This document shows, in pieces, positions 39,016 through 50,400 of a stretch of 64,000 nucleotides of DNA (the first letter of the stretch is position 1; every line of letters begins with the position of its first letter). Both the position numbers and the translations under genes were made by a program. Source of the stretch: Rhea pennata (Eukaryota > Chordata > Aves > Rheiformes > Rheidae); assembly GCF_028389875.1 (NCBI RefSeq), contig NC_084667.1, positions 58,754,570-58,818,569 of the forward strand. The letters are read 5' to 3'. The notes under the pieces were generated by a model. It was not told the origin of the DNA, did no database searches, and saw only the letters and a list, made by a program, of their open reading frames with translations.

Positions 39016-42000
39016 AGCCCTCATACCTTTAGGGTGTCCAGCCTTGGAGGAATGCACCTCAGTAAAAAATACTGAAGAAGTCCTCATCTGAGGGGAGATC
39101 AGTGGAAAGAGAGAGGTTGCAAACAGCTGCATGGCCTCCTGGGGCACAGAGACCCTGGGCTCCTTGGGGCTCTACTCTTCCCGTGCGGTCTACCAGCGAA
39201 GCATGACAGCCTGTGGACATGCATGTGGCTGGGATGGCCCCCTGACTGCGAGGAGACTGGAGGGAGACACACCTGGGGAAGACCCAAGGCACCAGGTGGC
39301 AAACCGGTGCTGGCCCTGGCTCAGTTCTCCACAAACATGCTGGAGCCAAGGTAGTTTCATCATGGCATGCTGTGCACAGCCCATGAGGGGGTTTGTCTGA
39401 GTTTCACGTGCATCTGAATCCTATTACTAATTGTTGTTTGTAATTATTAGTGATAATTTGTTAGTACTGGCAGTAAGGGAGAAAGCAGTTTAAGTACAGT
39501 AGCGGGGCTGAGTGATCAGCAGCAGATTAACATCATTTATTTGAGGGAAAAAAGATGAGTTTTGTTGAAAATCTGAATTTGACTTGTTTTCTCATGGCAA
39601 TTAAAGTAATTGCCCTGAAAAAAAAACAGCTTATGATGCTATGGGAGGCAAACAATTAAGGACAGAAAATAGTCCTATATCTAGAGCCCAGATGTTGGGA
39701 GCTGTAATTTCTATTCCAAGACTGTAGAGACTGTGACTCAGCTTCCCCTGCACATTTCCCTGCAATGCGCCTCCGGTAGTGTTAGAGAAGTGTTCTAGTA
39801 TCTGGAAGATGCAGGCAAATAATAACTTTTAAATGTACAAATTTAACATCTTGGCTCCGTTCCCCCATTGTGCGCTCTGCTCTCCCAGTCTACTGTGAAC
39901 TTGAGCTCTGCTGTTTGTGAACTAGGTACTTCCAGGTCAAGATGGGAAATGCTGAGAGGCAGCAGGAGAGGCCAAATCTCCTGAGACTTTGGGCAGCATT
40001 TATAACGTCTGTAGGATATACTTTGGGGCTCAGGCTATAGATCACCATGGCGAGATCAGACCAAAAAGACACAGATGCTTCTGGGCAAACTTTGTTTTTT
40101 CCCACAGCTCTATGGGCTGATGGACAGGATGATCATAGCTCAAGTACCACTGAAGCCACCCACCCTGTGGTAATTGCAGGTCTAATCTGGGTGCATTTGG
40201 CTGAAATAACAGGTCAGATTCTGTCTGAGACCCAAGGCAGGGGCTTCTCTGAGGCAACACTGCTGGCAATGGGGCTTGCACATAGCATCCTCCATGAAAC
40301 TGGTGGCAGCACATGTAGCTGGTGTCATCTGGGCCTCAGCAACAGCACATCTTCCTGAGTCTTTTGATCATGGATTTTTGTCTTGATACAGTGTCTGGAA
40401 TGAGTATCCTTCCTACACTAGTCTTTCTCCAGCTCTGCAAATGCAAAACCCTTCTCCTGGGACCCAGAATTATTTCCATGATATTTGTTTAGTAAGGGCA
40501 CCTATTCAGGACTTGAGGTCTCCTGGCACAATTAATCATACAATTAAATTCAATCTTAGCAACATTCAAATCAGTTCTGTAAGATTAATACTGGCTGATT
40601 GGTGATTATACTGTTCATCATCTAGAGAGCCTACCCACGTCCCTTTCCCAACATACTTTAGAAACCCTGCAGTACACTTCAGAAGTCACCAACATGAGGC
40701 TCATTTTCAGCCAGAGAAGCTGCACATTTCTCCTTCCAGGAGTCTACCTGGAGGATATCCCCATCCACACCCTATGCAGTCATAGCTGGTGTTTCAGCTG
40801 ATCCCATGGTGGCAATGTGTCCATGGAGGGAAATTAATCCTCCACTGGGCACCAGTCCCAAGCTGCTGGGAGCCTCAAAGGCTAAAGACACCACTCAAAA
40901 GCCTGCCTGGAGCCCACCAGTTGACAAATGCAGATGCCAATTGCTTCAGTTGAACATTTTCTCTAGGGGCCACGGACACGTCTTGAGGCTGCAAAGGCAT
41001 GGACCATACCAGAAGGATTCATATCAGAAAAGCAGGGTCATACTTCCTCACCAGATACATAGTAAAAAGCTAATGAAGGTATTGCTAGAAGAAGATCATC
41101 AGCCTGTTAATAAACTACATCCTCCACCTTGGACAGAAGAAGGAGAGTTTGTGCTGAAAACCCTAACCCTGCCCCCAGTCCCCAAAGGCCCTGTTATACA
41201 TCAACATGAAGGAATGGCAGAGAGGCTCTGTGCATGTTTGTTCCTTAAAGTCCCTTGGGAAAAGACACAAGTGCCCACATCCCCTGCCATGGTTTCTGTG
41301 AGGAAAAGGAGCAAAGCGCCAGCTGCCTGCACCTGCCACTATCTGCAGGACACCAAGAGTGTTGAAGGCAGATAATGGCTTAACAATACTCACAAAAAAG
41401 TCTGGATTTACCAGACTATATGCCACCAGGAATAAATCTGCTGCCTGAGACTTCGAGGATCCTGTGTGGTAGAGACAGAAACTTCTTTGCTTCCTTGTGG
41501 TCACAAAAAAAAAATAGCTGTTTCCATAGAGCAGTCACTGACACCCCCTGCCCTGCATCTCCACTATGCCTTTTGCAGCTCCACTGTGAACCAAGGCAAG
41601 GTATGGAAACAAGAGAAAGGGCACCTGGGAACCACCTCAGAGGGAGCTGAGCTGAGAAGAAGAGAGGTGGAAGCAGTCCAGGGGGACAGGTAGGGGTGCA
41701 GCTGCCTAATCCTCTGTCTCAGTGTAAAAATCAAATCCTAAATGCACTGAATTACAGGAGAGGAGTAAACACCTGGCTGGTGTATGCTAAGGTCATTGTG
41801 GTTGTTGAGAAGCAGCCTGCAAGGTTTCATCAACACATAAATTGAAATGGCCACTTGGGAAGAAGCACATTAAGTCTAGTTTCTGCTTGAGACGCAGATA
41901 GCAAATGGATGTGGTTATAATGTCACTGGGGGCACTCTCCCCACCTATTCCCAGACTGTGGACAGCAGCAGGGAGAAACCTTCTATCAAAGTTCAGAGTG

Positions 42001-43710
42001 GCCCAGGAGCCAGGTTTCAGGAAAGACACTTCATAGCAGTAAATGCTTCATTGTTTGTTGGTAGCTTTGAAATCACTGGGCAAATATTAAGGTAAAGAGA
42101 AGAAGGTGCTTATTACCACACTCTGAATATTAACAGTGGAGTTGCTAGAGTTAGAGTTGGGTGTTCATAAATGAAAACCAAATGTGACAGTGCCAGTTAA
42201 TTCAAATCAAGCCAAACTGAGTTTACAGCAGCTTCATAATGTTAGTTTCTCATTTCATCCAGTGGACAAGCTTGCACAGCCCCCGACTGGATCCTGCCTT
42301 CGTGGGAAAGCCTTTCCCAGGCATTAGCAGCACTGAAGAAGTGCCTGATACAGTACACAAGTTCCCTGATAGCTCTCTGGGGTTCTAGTTGCAGTGAAAC
42401 CTTATTCCTAAGGATTTCCTTCAGTTCCACCCTATAACTTACTGGTCTCATCTCACCTTAGAGCCATTCTGTCATCAGACAAGAGTAACTCTTTTATGGC
42501 TGTTGGGGAACTCAGCTTCCATGATCAAACCACCAGCCCATTGCTACATACTACATTTTCAGCACACTTTATACACTGAATCAATATATTTCACATATAT
42601 GTTCAAACTGATAGGTGTATTTTATACACACCTGTAAAACAAAAGAATGCAATTCAGAAGCAACTCTCATCTGAGAGAAGTCACGAACATTGCTTGTGTG
42701 ACTGTGGCTCTGAGGTCAATGCCCATGATCCGAGCTTTGGGAAGCACTGTGGTAGTCATGCTTTCTCTGCACCCTTTGGAAGGAGCTGCCAACACTCCCA
42801 AATGGATTCAGTGGGATCCCAAACATGGATCATCCCATCCACTGACCATCCTCAGCTTGTGAAGAACTGAATACAGTCGTGCCAACACTGTCCCACTGGC
42901 GTAATTCAGCTACCTTTCAGCATTGCCCGCAAAAAAAGGGGGATGTATTTCTTTAAATCATTGACAGTTGATATTTTATTCCTCATCAGCCAAGCATGAA
43001 TCGCCATGAATGAAAGGCTGAGCTCCTTGTTTCCCGAAAAGGAGGGAGATCAAAGGAAGGAGGAGGTTACACATCGTCTTGTCGTCCTCAGTCCATTGCC
43101 AGTAGGGTAGAGGACTCCAGCCCCTGTGGCCATCCCTCCTCTTGATGCTTCATATGCCCAGAGTGCTGTTTCCCAAGGGGGATGCTTGGGGGGAGGACAA
43201 TGCTCCTTCTCACCACCCTTCCTGGGCCTTCCTCCCCCGCCTTGTCCCCCTAACTCTGTTAACCATCCTCCTACCAAAGGACTGCCTCACCTCTCTGAGG
43301 ATGTTTTCTGCATCTCTCTCCTGCAACCTCTCTTCAGCATGTCAGAGGTGGGCTCCTGATGTATCCTGAGCAAAGGAGAGCCCCTTTTGACAGCCCAGCA
43401 CTGGCTGAAGCACTGGTGTCATCTGCCCAACAGTCCCTGTGACCTCTCCTGTGACCCCTCTGGGTGAGGCGCTTGGGGGGGGACACTGTGCCATGCTGCC
43501 TGCACAAGAACGCATCCCAGCCACAGGCAGAAGTATCCAGCCTGGAAATTCACCTCTGCCTCCCAACCCCTCAAAGAATAAAAATTTTGTGACTGCTCTG
43601 AAATCAGTGCTTTCTCAGCAGGGACTGCTGAGGGATCAGGACCCCTGTGTGACACCATATCTGTGAGCAGGAAGGGGACATCTGCTCCCTTCTGGGGCTT
43701 TCTACCCCTG

Positions 43711-44480
43711 TGTGGGGGGGTCTGTGGGGTGCTGGGGCCATGTGCAACTAGGGCTTTGTGGGGCTATATGGGATACTGGGTCTGGCAATGTGCAGGGCTG
43801 CATGGGACTGGAGCTGTACGGGGTTATGTGGGACCAAGGCTGTGCACAGTCCTGGGGTGGTGCAGGGCCGTGTCAGGTGCTGGGGCCATTGGGAACTGAG
43901 GCTATGAAGGATGCTGGGGCTGTGCAAGGTGCTGGAGACATGGCTGGGCAAAACTGGGGCCATGTGGGACCAGGGTTGTGAGGGGCCATGCAGAACTGGG
44001 GATGTGTGGGGTGCTGGGGCTGTTTGGGGCTGTGTGCGACTTGGGCTGTGCAGGGTGCCAGTGCCATGCAGGATCTGGGTGGTGCAGGGTACTGGGGCCG
44101 CATGGGACCGGAGCCATGCAGGGTGCCAGTGTCATGAGCCTCATGAGCGACTGGGGCTTTGTGGGCTGCTGGACCCACGCAGGTTGCCAGGGCCAGGCCA
44201 TGCGGGGCAGGGGCCATGCGGGGTATCAGGGCTGTGTGGGACACTGGGGTCACGTAGGGCTGGAGCCGTGCGGGGTGCTGGAACGGTGTGGGACCAGGGC
44301 TGTGCGGGACCAGGGCTTTGTGGGGTGCTGGAGCTAGGTGGGATGCTGGAGCCATGTGGGACTGGAGCTTTATGGGGTGCCGGGGCTGCGCGGGACTGGG
44401 GCCGTGCGGGACCGGGGCTTTGCAGGGTGCCGGTGCCATGCGGGATCGGGGCTTTGCGGGGCGCCGGAGCGGCGCGGAGC
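43711..44480 (+). repeat. Degenerate G-rich minisatellite
   Basis: About 770 bp is made of imperfect units built from two alternating half-units of roughly 16-18 bp. One resembles GGGACYGGGGCTTTGC and the other GGGGTGCYGGNGCCATGC, giving a full unit near 34 bp and around 20 copies with heavy divergence. The G-rich strand is plus. Long open frames cross it on both strands because the unit has few stop codons; their translations are repetitive, and I reject them as genes. The array merges on the right into the LBH-like CpG island, and its units become more CpG-rich towards it. Confidence 0.85.
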
Positions 44481-44639
44481 CGGTGCCGCGCGGGGTGCCG
44501 CTGCCTCCCGCCGCGAGGCGGCCCGGGGCGCGGCCGGGGGCCGGGCCGAGCCGAGCCGGGCCGGGCCGGGCCGGGGTTGGGGGGCCGCGGCGCTGCGCCG
44601 CCCCGCCGGCGCTGCCGGGGGAGTGGTTTTCCCCCGCGG

Positions 44640-44841
44640 CGGCGGCGGCGGGCAGGGCTGGCTGCACTCGAGGAGGTGCCGCGGCGGTGCCAGCGCCCGG
44701 CCGGGAGGATGCGGACGCGCTGACGGAGCTGCGGGCTCCCCTCTGCCGCCGTGCATGGGCGGCGGGCGGCTGCCGGCCTCGCCTCGCCTCGCCTCGCCTG
44801 CCCAGGGCCGCCCCGGGCCGCCGCGCCGCGCCGCCCCGCAG
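44640..44841 (+). other. Predicted non-coding first exon of the LBH-like gene
   Basis: The 3' boundary is the donor CGCAG|GTGAGC at 44841/44842. The 5' boundary is arbitrary because no start site can be read. Joined to the acceptor at 59520/59521, the bases before the LBH start become A-G-C-ATG, placing an A at -3. The frame that would extend the LBH protein upstream has no ATG inside this exon, so translation should begin in exon 2. The exon holds two upstream ATGs: 44709 (a four-codon frame) and 44755 (a frame that crosses the junction). Confidence 0.45.
44755..44841 (+). other. Upstream ORF crossing the exon 1/exon 2 junction
   Basis: From ATG at 44755 the frame is exactly 29 codons to the donor. 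If spliced to 59521 it reads two more codons and stops at TGA 59527-59529, five bases beyond the main ATG at 59522. The 31-residue product is Pro/Arg/Ala-rich and low complexity, so any role would be translational control rather than a protein. It depends on the predicted exon 1 being correct and the start site lying upstream of 44755. Confidence 0.35.
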
Positions 44842-46690
44842 GTGAGCGCCGCCGGGCCGGGGGAGCCGCGCCGGGGGGGCGGCCGGAGGGAGCCCGCGCT
44901 GGGGCTCGCCGGGGGCTTGTGGCGGAGCCGGCCCTCGGGGGGAGCGAGGTGCGGAGCCGCGCCGCGCCGGGGCGGGCGGCGGGGGCGCGCGGCGCGATGC
45001 GGGGCGGCCCGGCAGCAGTGCGGCTCGGCCCGGCCCGGCCCGGCCCGGCCCGGCCCGGCCCGGCGCGGCGGTGCCCCCGCGCATCAGCGCGCTGCCCCTT
45101 TAGACAGGTCGCGGCGCGGTCCCGGCGGCAAAGAACCGCCACCTGCAAACCCGCCGCTTCCCCGGCGGCTCCGGGCTGGAGCCCAGACGGCCAGAAGTTC
45201 CTATCTGCTGCCCGTGGGCAAAGCCCACCCGTGTCGCGCCTCGGCTGGGCGCTTCTCCGGCCCCGGGCGCTTGTGCGGAGCGGTGGCTCTCAGCTTGCAA
45301 AATGCTGTGCGGAGGGAAGAGCACGGGAAATCCATTGTAACGCTGTCTCAGGAAAAGCATTTTACTTCCCTACATAGTTGAAGGGAGTTGCGGGGGAAGG
45401 AAGAACAGAAACTGTGCTTCTGCATTGCTTTTTCCTCTGTATGCATTTTTTTTTCATAAAGGATATTGAGAATCCGCAAAAGAATGGGTTCTCCTTTAAA
45501 AACAAATCTCATCTGGCAGCTGAAAAGCTTGTTTGAAGGAATCCTTACCGAAGAGAATAGCACTTAGAGGACTGTTGATTTATGGTTTGTGAGCATCTCA
45601 GCTGTTCATTTATTTCATTTTTTTTCAAGACAACTTTTGAGGCAAGGAAGTGGGTAAAGAAACATAAATGCAAGACAATGATGCTTTTGCTTGCAGCTTA
45701 GCTGAATTTGGTGAAAGAACACTGCTTTTTCCATCAGGTAGCAAATACCACATGTATGATTATTTGTATAGAAAGAAAGAACCTACTTTGTCCTGTAAAT
45801 GAGGACTATGTTTCACTCCGAGCAAGGGGTGTGAATATTTTCCTACTGCCAAGTGAGCATACCACAAAAATTTTCTTTTAATCTGGGACAGAGATGTGTT
45901 TGTGTATTTCTGAGTATGGCTGCAGTTGGCGGAGGGGTGTAGGTGAGACTGGATATAGCATAAACCTCTGAAGCCACACTGAAGTGATACACATAGAGAA
46001 CTCCCTTTCCATGAGTCTTTTCCTGGCTGAGATCTTTACTGCAACCCTATAGTTGGCTGTATAGTGACAGAAGACCTTCTGGCTATAGGTTCAAATCTTA
46101 CTGAAGCGCCTAGAAGTTTGTGTTCACTTCTACCCTGGAGTCTGGCTCTGTTCACAATGCCTTCTTATGAGTCGCCTGAAAATGAAGGTGAAGCGGGGAA
46201 ATCTGCCCACACACAACCAGTCCCAAGCCAGTGTTTTCCATCTCTTAGATTTAATGAGCAACAAATTTTGTGCGCAGAAAAGAGTTCAGCTCACAGATCA
46301 GGATTTTGGTAATTAATATTCCATTTAAAAACATGTTTGCAGAGAGAAAACAAACAAACAGCAAACTATGTAACCTACTTTCCTTGCTTTTCTGATCTGG
46401 TCCGACAATTTGTCAATCGTGGTATTTCCTCTGACATCTGTGGTACATTACTTTAGCAGAAGATGTGAATGTGCAAATACAGTTGCTACTTTCCCTCCCT
46501 TCTCACAATGATCTCTTTGTATTAAGCAACAGGTTTTTGCATAGATCAGGTATCAAACCACAGTGTCACAGACCACAGTTGTTCCTTCTTTCTCATTTCT
46601 GAAACTATGCCCCTATATTTGAACTTATTTAACCAATAGGTCTATTTTGGAGGAGTCAGTGGCAGACACCTCAATCCAGGGCGGCTCCTA

Positions 46691-46741
46691 CATTACTGAA
46701 GTCAGAGGGAGCCCTGCTGTGACTTCAATGAGAACAGCATC
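46691..46741. repeat. Ancient palindromic repeat relic
   Basis: CATTACTGAAGTCAGAGGGA is followed by CTGTGACTTCAATGAGAACA. The facing TGAAGTCA and TGACTTCA motifs form a short interrupted palindrome like the other old relics in this window. Confidence 0.35.
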
Positions 46742-46965
46742 CGCCTCTCAGCGACAGCCCTTCCCTTTGCTCCTCAGACTTGTGTATATTCTCTGGAAAA
46801 ATCTGTAAAGGAATCAATTTCCTGCATTTTCCTTCCTCAAAGGAAGACTTTATTGCCTGTGAAAACTGCCAACCAATAACAATTAGGTAGAATGGCAGAG
46901 ACTGGTTGGTACCAACGGGTCCTTAAGAGCATATTTTACCCCGCTATTTCAGCCTTTGCTCCCCT

Positions 46966-47005
46966 TTGATTGTAAGTCCTTAGGGGCAGGGACCATCTCT
47001 CCTTC
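46966..47005 (+). repeat. Ancient retroposon tail relic
   Basis: It reads GATTGTAAGTCCTTA and then GGGGCAGGGACCATCT (46983-46998). The last 16 bases are identical to 10788-10803, in the same orientation. This motif is characteristic of old amniote SINE/LINE tails. Confidence 0.4.
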
Positions 47006-47379
47006 ATTGGTTTGGAGAGAGGTGGCCAGTACCGTCCTTGGCAGAAGGTACACGGGAGCTGAAAGAAGCTCTATCTGGCTGGACAAGTCCCTGCTTGTTG
47101 TCGGTGCTGCCCTGTGTGATCTCGCAGGATTTTGTCCCGGAGTCCCAATGGCAGGACCTTGAGGAATATAGCAACAGTCCATGTCCAGCACTGGGATTCA
47201 GACCAACTTCTATAAGACGTTACTCAATTTTTCAGCTGACTTCTGTCTCTGACACACATGTATACACTGCCTCTCTGCAAATATTTAGGAGACTTCCAGA
47301 TCCACAAGGTGCCTGTTACTTGGCAGAAAGACTCATAGCCCTATTAATGGATATCTGCTCTCAGCATTAATGATTCATT

Positions 47380-47380
<1 letters not shown>

Positions 47381-47416
<36 letters not shown>
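47381..47416 (+). repeat. Homopolymer A tract (36 A)
   Basis: Thirty-six consecutive A residues follow a TTCATTC. T-rich runs lie within 60 bp downstream. It could be a simple mononucleotide repeat or the tail of a retroposed RNA, but no recognisable retrocopy was found immediately upstream. Confidence 0.9.
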
Positions 47417-47418
<2 letters not shown>

Positions 47419-50400
47419 CAAAACTGCATTTTTCTTTTTTTTCAGTAATTTCTTTCTTTTTTTTCTAATCTCTGTGTTATCCTTGCCTGCCATTGTGCCC
47501 ATCCCTACTGTGATAGCGCACACTGTTCTCACATCCTTCATCTCAGGCTGTGGCAACTCCCCATACTTTGGAAATTCAATTAAGTTTCAGAGTTTTAATT
47601 CCTAGAGAAGAACAGCTGCATCGCTGGTATTAGGCTGTGATGTTGTGACACCTGCTGTTGTTCTGTTAATTACCAATACGGAACATTAGAAGTCCCTTCT
47701 GTGACTTTGTTCTCCTTGAAGTGTCTGTGTTTTTTTAAATTTTTAATCAGTCTTTTCCGCTTCTGTTGCTTTGGCTGTACTATATTCTGTACTAAATGGC
47801 TCAATATTGCATGATATTACAGCACTGATAACACCTTATTTTCATGTCCCCAAAGTTGCAAGGAAATAACTCATCTGTCTTTTAAGTAAATAGAGTGCTA
47901 CCTACCTAACATTATCCTCTTTCTGTTACCTATAAATGAGCCCATTTTGACAGACTAACTGGAGCCCCCTTTCACAGTGCTTTCCAGAAGAACATTAAAC
48001 ATTTTGCCATCCATCTCATGATGGTTCCATCTAACAATTACATACTCTGTGTTATTGTTCTAAGACACTTTTTCCCACTCATCTTCTGTTAATGGGACTG
48101 TGGTCTGAATTCAAGACAATCCACTAATACTTAGGGAATAGCAGAAAGCAACTCAGGAAGCTAACTTTCATGTCTCACCAGTTCCCACAGCTGCTATAAG
48201 GTGAGGGACAATCATTGCACAAACAGTACCAAAGACAGAAGAACCATCATCTTCCAAGGAAGATCCCAGAAATAGATATAAGTAATGACATTTCTTTCTG
48301 AGACCATCTAGTAGCTGTTGCTCTGAGTTAGAAGGAATGATATGTATGTTTGTAAGGTGCTGGATTTATAAGATGTTTTTAACAGAGTGAAATCAATTCA
48401 AGACCCTCTGCATGTGCAGAGTCAGAATCACACTGCTCAGCATAGGTATTTAAGATTCTCAAAGCAAATCCTCCGTGAGATAGTACTTGCACGGCTAGTA
48501 CTAGAAGAGATACTTCTAAAAACCTTTAACAGCTCGTTGAGGCTTATCTTTAATTTTGATGGGGTTATTTTCTTAATGAGGTCCTTTCACATCAATCAGC
48601 TGCCGAATCTAATGTTAAAAAGAAAAAAAAAAACTCCAACTTTCTTTTGGCACCTATTCCATGAAGACTCTGTGGAGATTTCCATGATACCGAGGTCTAC
48701 TAGCATTCGGAAGAGCTTGCTTAGTCATTCTTCCCATCTGCTCTATTTCTTTCTCCCTCCCGTTGCTCCGCACATACTTCCTGGCTGTCTGCTCCTCATC
48801 CCTATCTCCGTGTGTCCTGGCTGACTGCCCCAGTCTCCTCCTTGTGCCTATCACTTGTGGCATCTTCCATGAGGAAGCTCAGGTAGTTTAGAGCTGAGAT
48901 CAAAGAGTTGAAGAAAATGAGCTTCTATAAAGCAGCCAGGAAAAAAGAAAAAAAGAAAAACCCACAAAGGAAGCACCCATAGCAAGCAGCATTACTAACA
49001 TCTTGCTAAAAACTTCAGAGTTAAATCATCCCCAAGTCATTAAATTAACATGGACATGTTTTAGTTCTTTTACTTTCTGTTTTTGACCATTTATGAGTCA
49101 AGTTTCTAGCTTCTCTTGGCAATTAGGACTAGTGGGAACTTCCACAGTTACAATAATTTGGAAGTTGAGATTTGTGTGTGATCATTGTACTCCAGGAGCT
49201 GGGGATATAAGATGAAAAATGGAAACCATCAGCCCCACCATGCAACAACAAAATTCAAGGAAGCTGAGTGAGCATGATCTGCCATTTTTGTACAATGCAA
49301 TGCAAACCTGAATTTTCTAGTGTTGGGAGTCCACAGATGAGAGTTTGAGAATGATGGTGATATTTATCCCAGTAGCTGCTTTGGAGCAGGCAAAGTAAAA
49401 ATTGCAGCTCTTTGTGAAGTTAGTGGAGAGGCAGCACAGCCTGCAAATAGCAGCCTCCTACCCCTTTTCACTCTCCTAAACTACATGCTGTGTCTCATGC
49501 CGAAATGCCTGCTCCTCCACATCGAGAGTCATTTCATCTCACTGCTTCCTGAGAGAGATCGACATCTCCTGTACAGCGCACGTCGCTGAGGAGAGGAAGG
49601 CCGCTTTGGCCTGTGGAGAGCAGCACTCAAGTACTGCGTGGGTGGCAGAAGACAAGAGCTTCTGAAACGAGGGAACAGAACAGATCTCTAATCTCCAGAC
49701 TCTGACACATATCACACTTTTCTCAGTTGCTTAGGAAAGAGATTTGCATCCAAAAAGAAGTGGGAGGTTTAAATAGGAGTTCATACACATGCACATTTAT
49801 CTTCAGTGGTCCATGCTGTAATTTGCATTTCTCTAGTCCCACATGTCCACTACAGACGTACAACCAGAGGAAACAAAGAAACTGTCCAAGTTCCTATTTG
49901 CAATGTCCAAGAACTTACCTCAGAAGGCACTCACACTGAAAGTGGAGGCTCCAGAGTAGCACTGGGGTAAGCACGTTCTTGGGGAGTGTCGAGATGCTGA
50001 AGCTGGCATCCCACTCTCTGGGGCAGAGTCCTAACTCTGGATGGCACAAATACGTATTTGGCCATAAGCATCACATGGCTTAAGCCATAGTTCAGTCATA
50101 CCATGGAGAAAAAGGGGAGTAGCATCTTTCCTTGATCTCACACTACATCATGCCCAACATCTCAGTATCTAGCACATATTGCTGAACAGCTTTAGATATT
50201 AGGGAGGTTGTTGGCTAGTGTGTGGATCATTGCTGTTCTAAGATTTCTTTTACTGAGTTCATTAAGACCTTGAAGGATATGCTTCCCCCCCACTGAAAAC
50301 AATGTCTGATCGTTAAGGGATGTCAAAAGCAAAGGGCACTTAGGGCAGAGCACAGAAGAGTTGGATCCAAAGAAGCAGCTGGCCCTAGAAAACTCTGACT

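Larger units (their letters stand above)
23731..43710. other. 20 kb gene desert
   Basis: No coding exon, RNA gene or CpG island could be supported across this interval. The longest open frame is a 189-codon one at 40806-41375 (+) without recognisable similarity, start context or splice signals. Content is unique, moderately AT-rich sequence with small repeats: a palindromic relic at 25993-26075, (ATT)6 at 28810-28827, a short (AT)n near 30338, and a 24-25 bp triplication at 38942-39015. Its position upstream of an LBH-like gene makes distal enhancers plausible, but nothing in the sequence proves them. Confidence 0.5.
44390..45260 (+). promoter_or_regulatory. CpG island, candidate promoter of the LBH-like gene
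   Basis: A very GC- and CpG-rich block lies between the minisatellite and AT-rich intron. It contains three GC pentanucleotide tracts: (CCGRG)7 at 44541-44575, (GCCTC)4 at 44776-44795 and (CGGCC)7 at 45026-45060. A strong plus-strand donor (CCCCGCAG|GTGAGCGCC) at 44841/44842 supports rightward transcription. No TATA box is evident, as is usual for CpG promoters. The assignment to the LBH-like gene rests on strand, donor quality and being the nearest upstream island. Confidence 0.6.

Noticed and set aside
40806..41375. 189-codon plus-strand open frame
   Set aside because: It has no recognised similarity or domain, no supporting splice or poly(A) context, and ordinary surrounding DNA. A chance frame or non-coding RNA is more likely.
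44288..44845. N-terminal extension of the LBH-like protein from the upstream CpG island
   Set aside because: The frame joining the LBH start is open through exon 1, but it has no ATG between the likely start-site region and the donor. Its translation is low complexity, and family members start at the MTEV methionine or a short separate leader.
43873..45084. 403-codon minus-strand open frame and several long plus-strand frames over the same region
   Set aside because: They run through the G-rich minisatellite and CpG island, and both strands and several registers are open at once. The translations are Pro/Ala/Arg- or Gly-rich and repetitive. Open length here reflects base composition, not coding.
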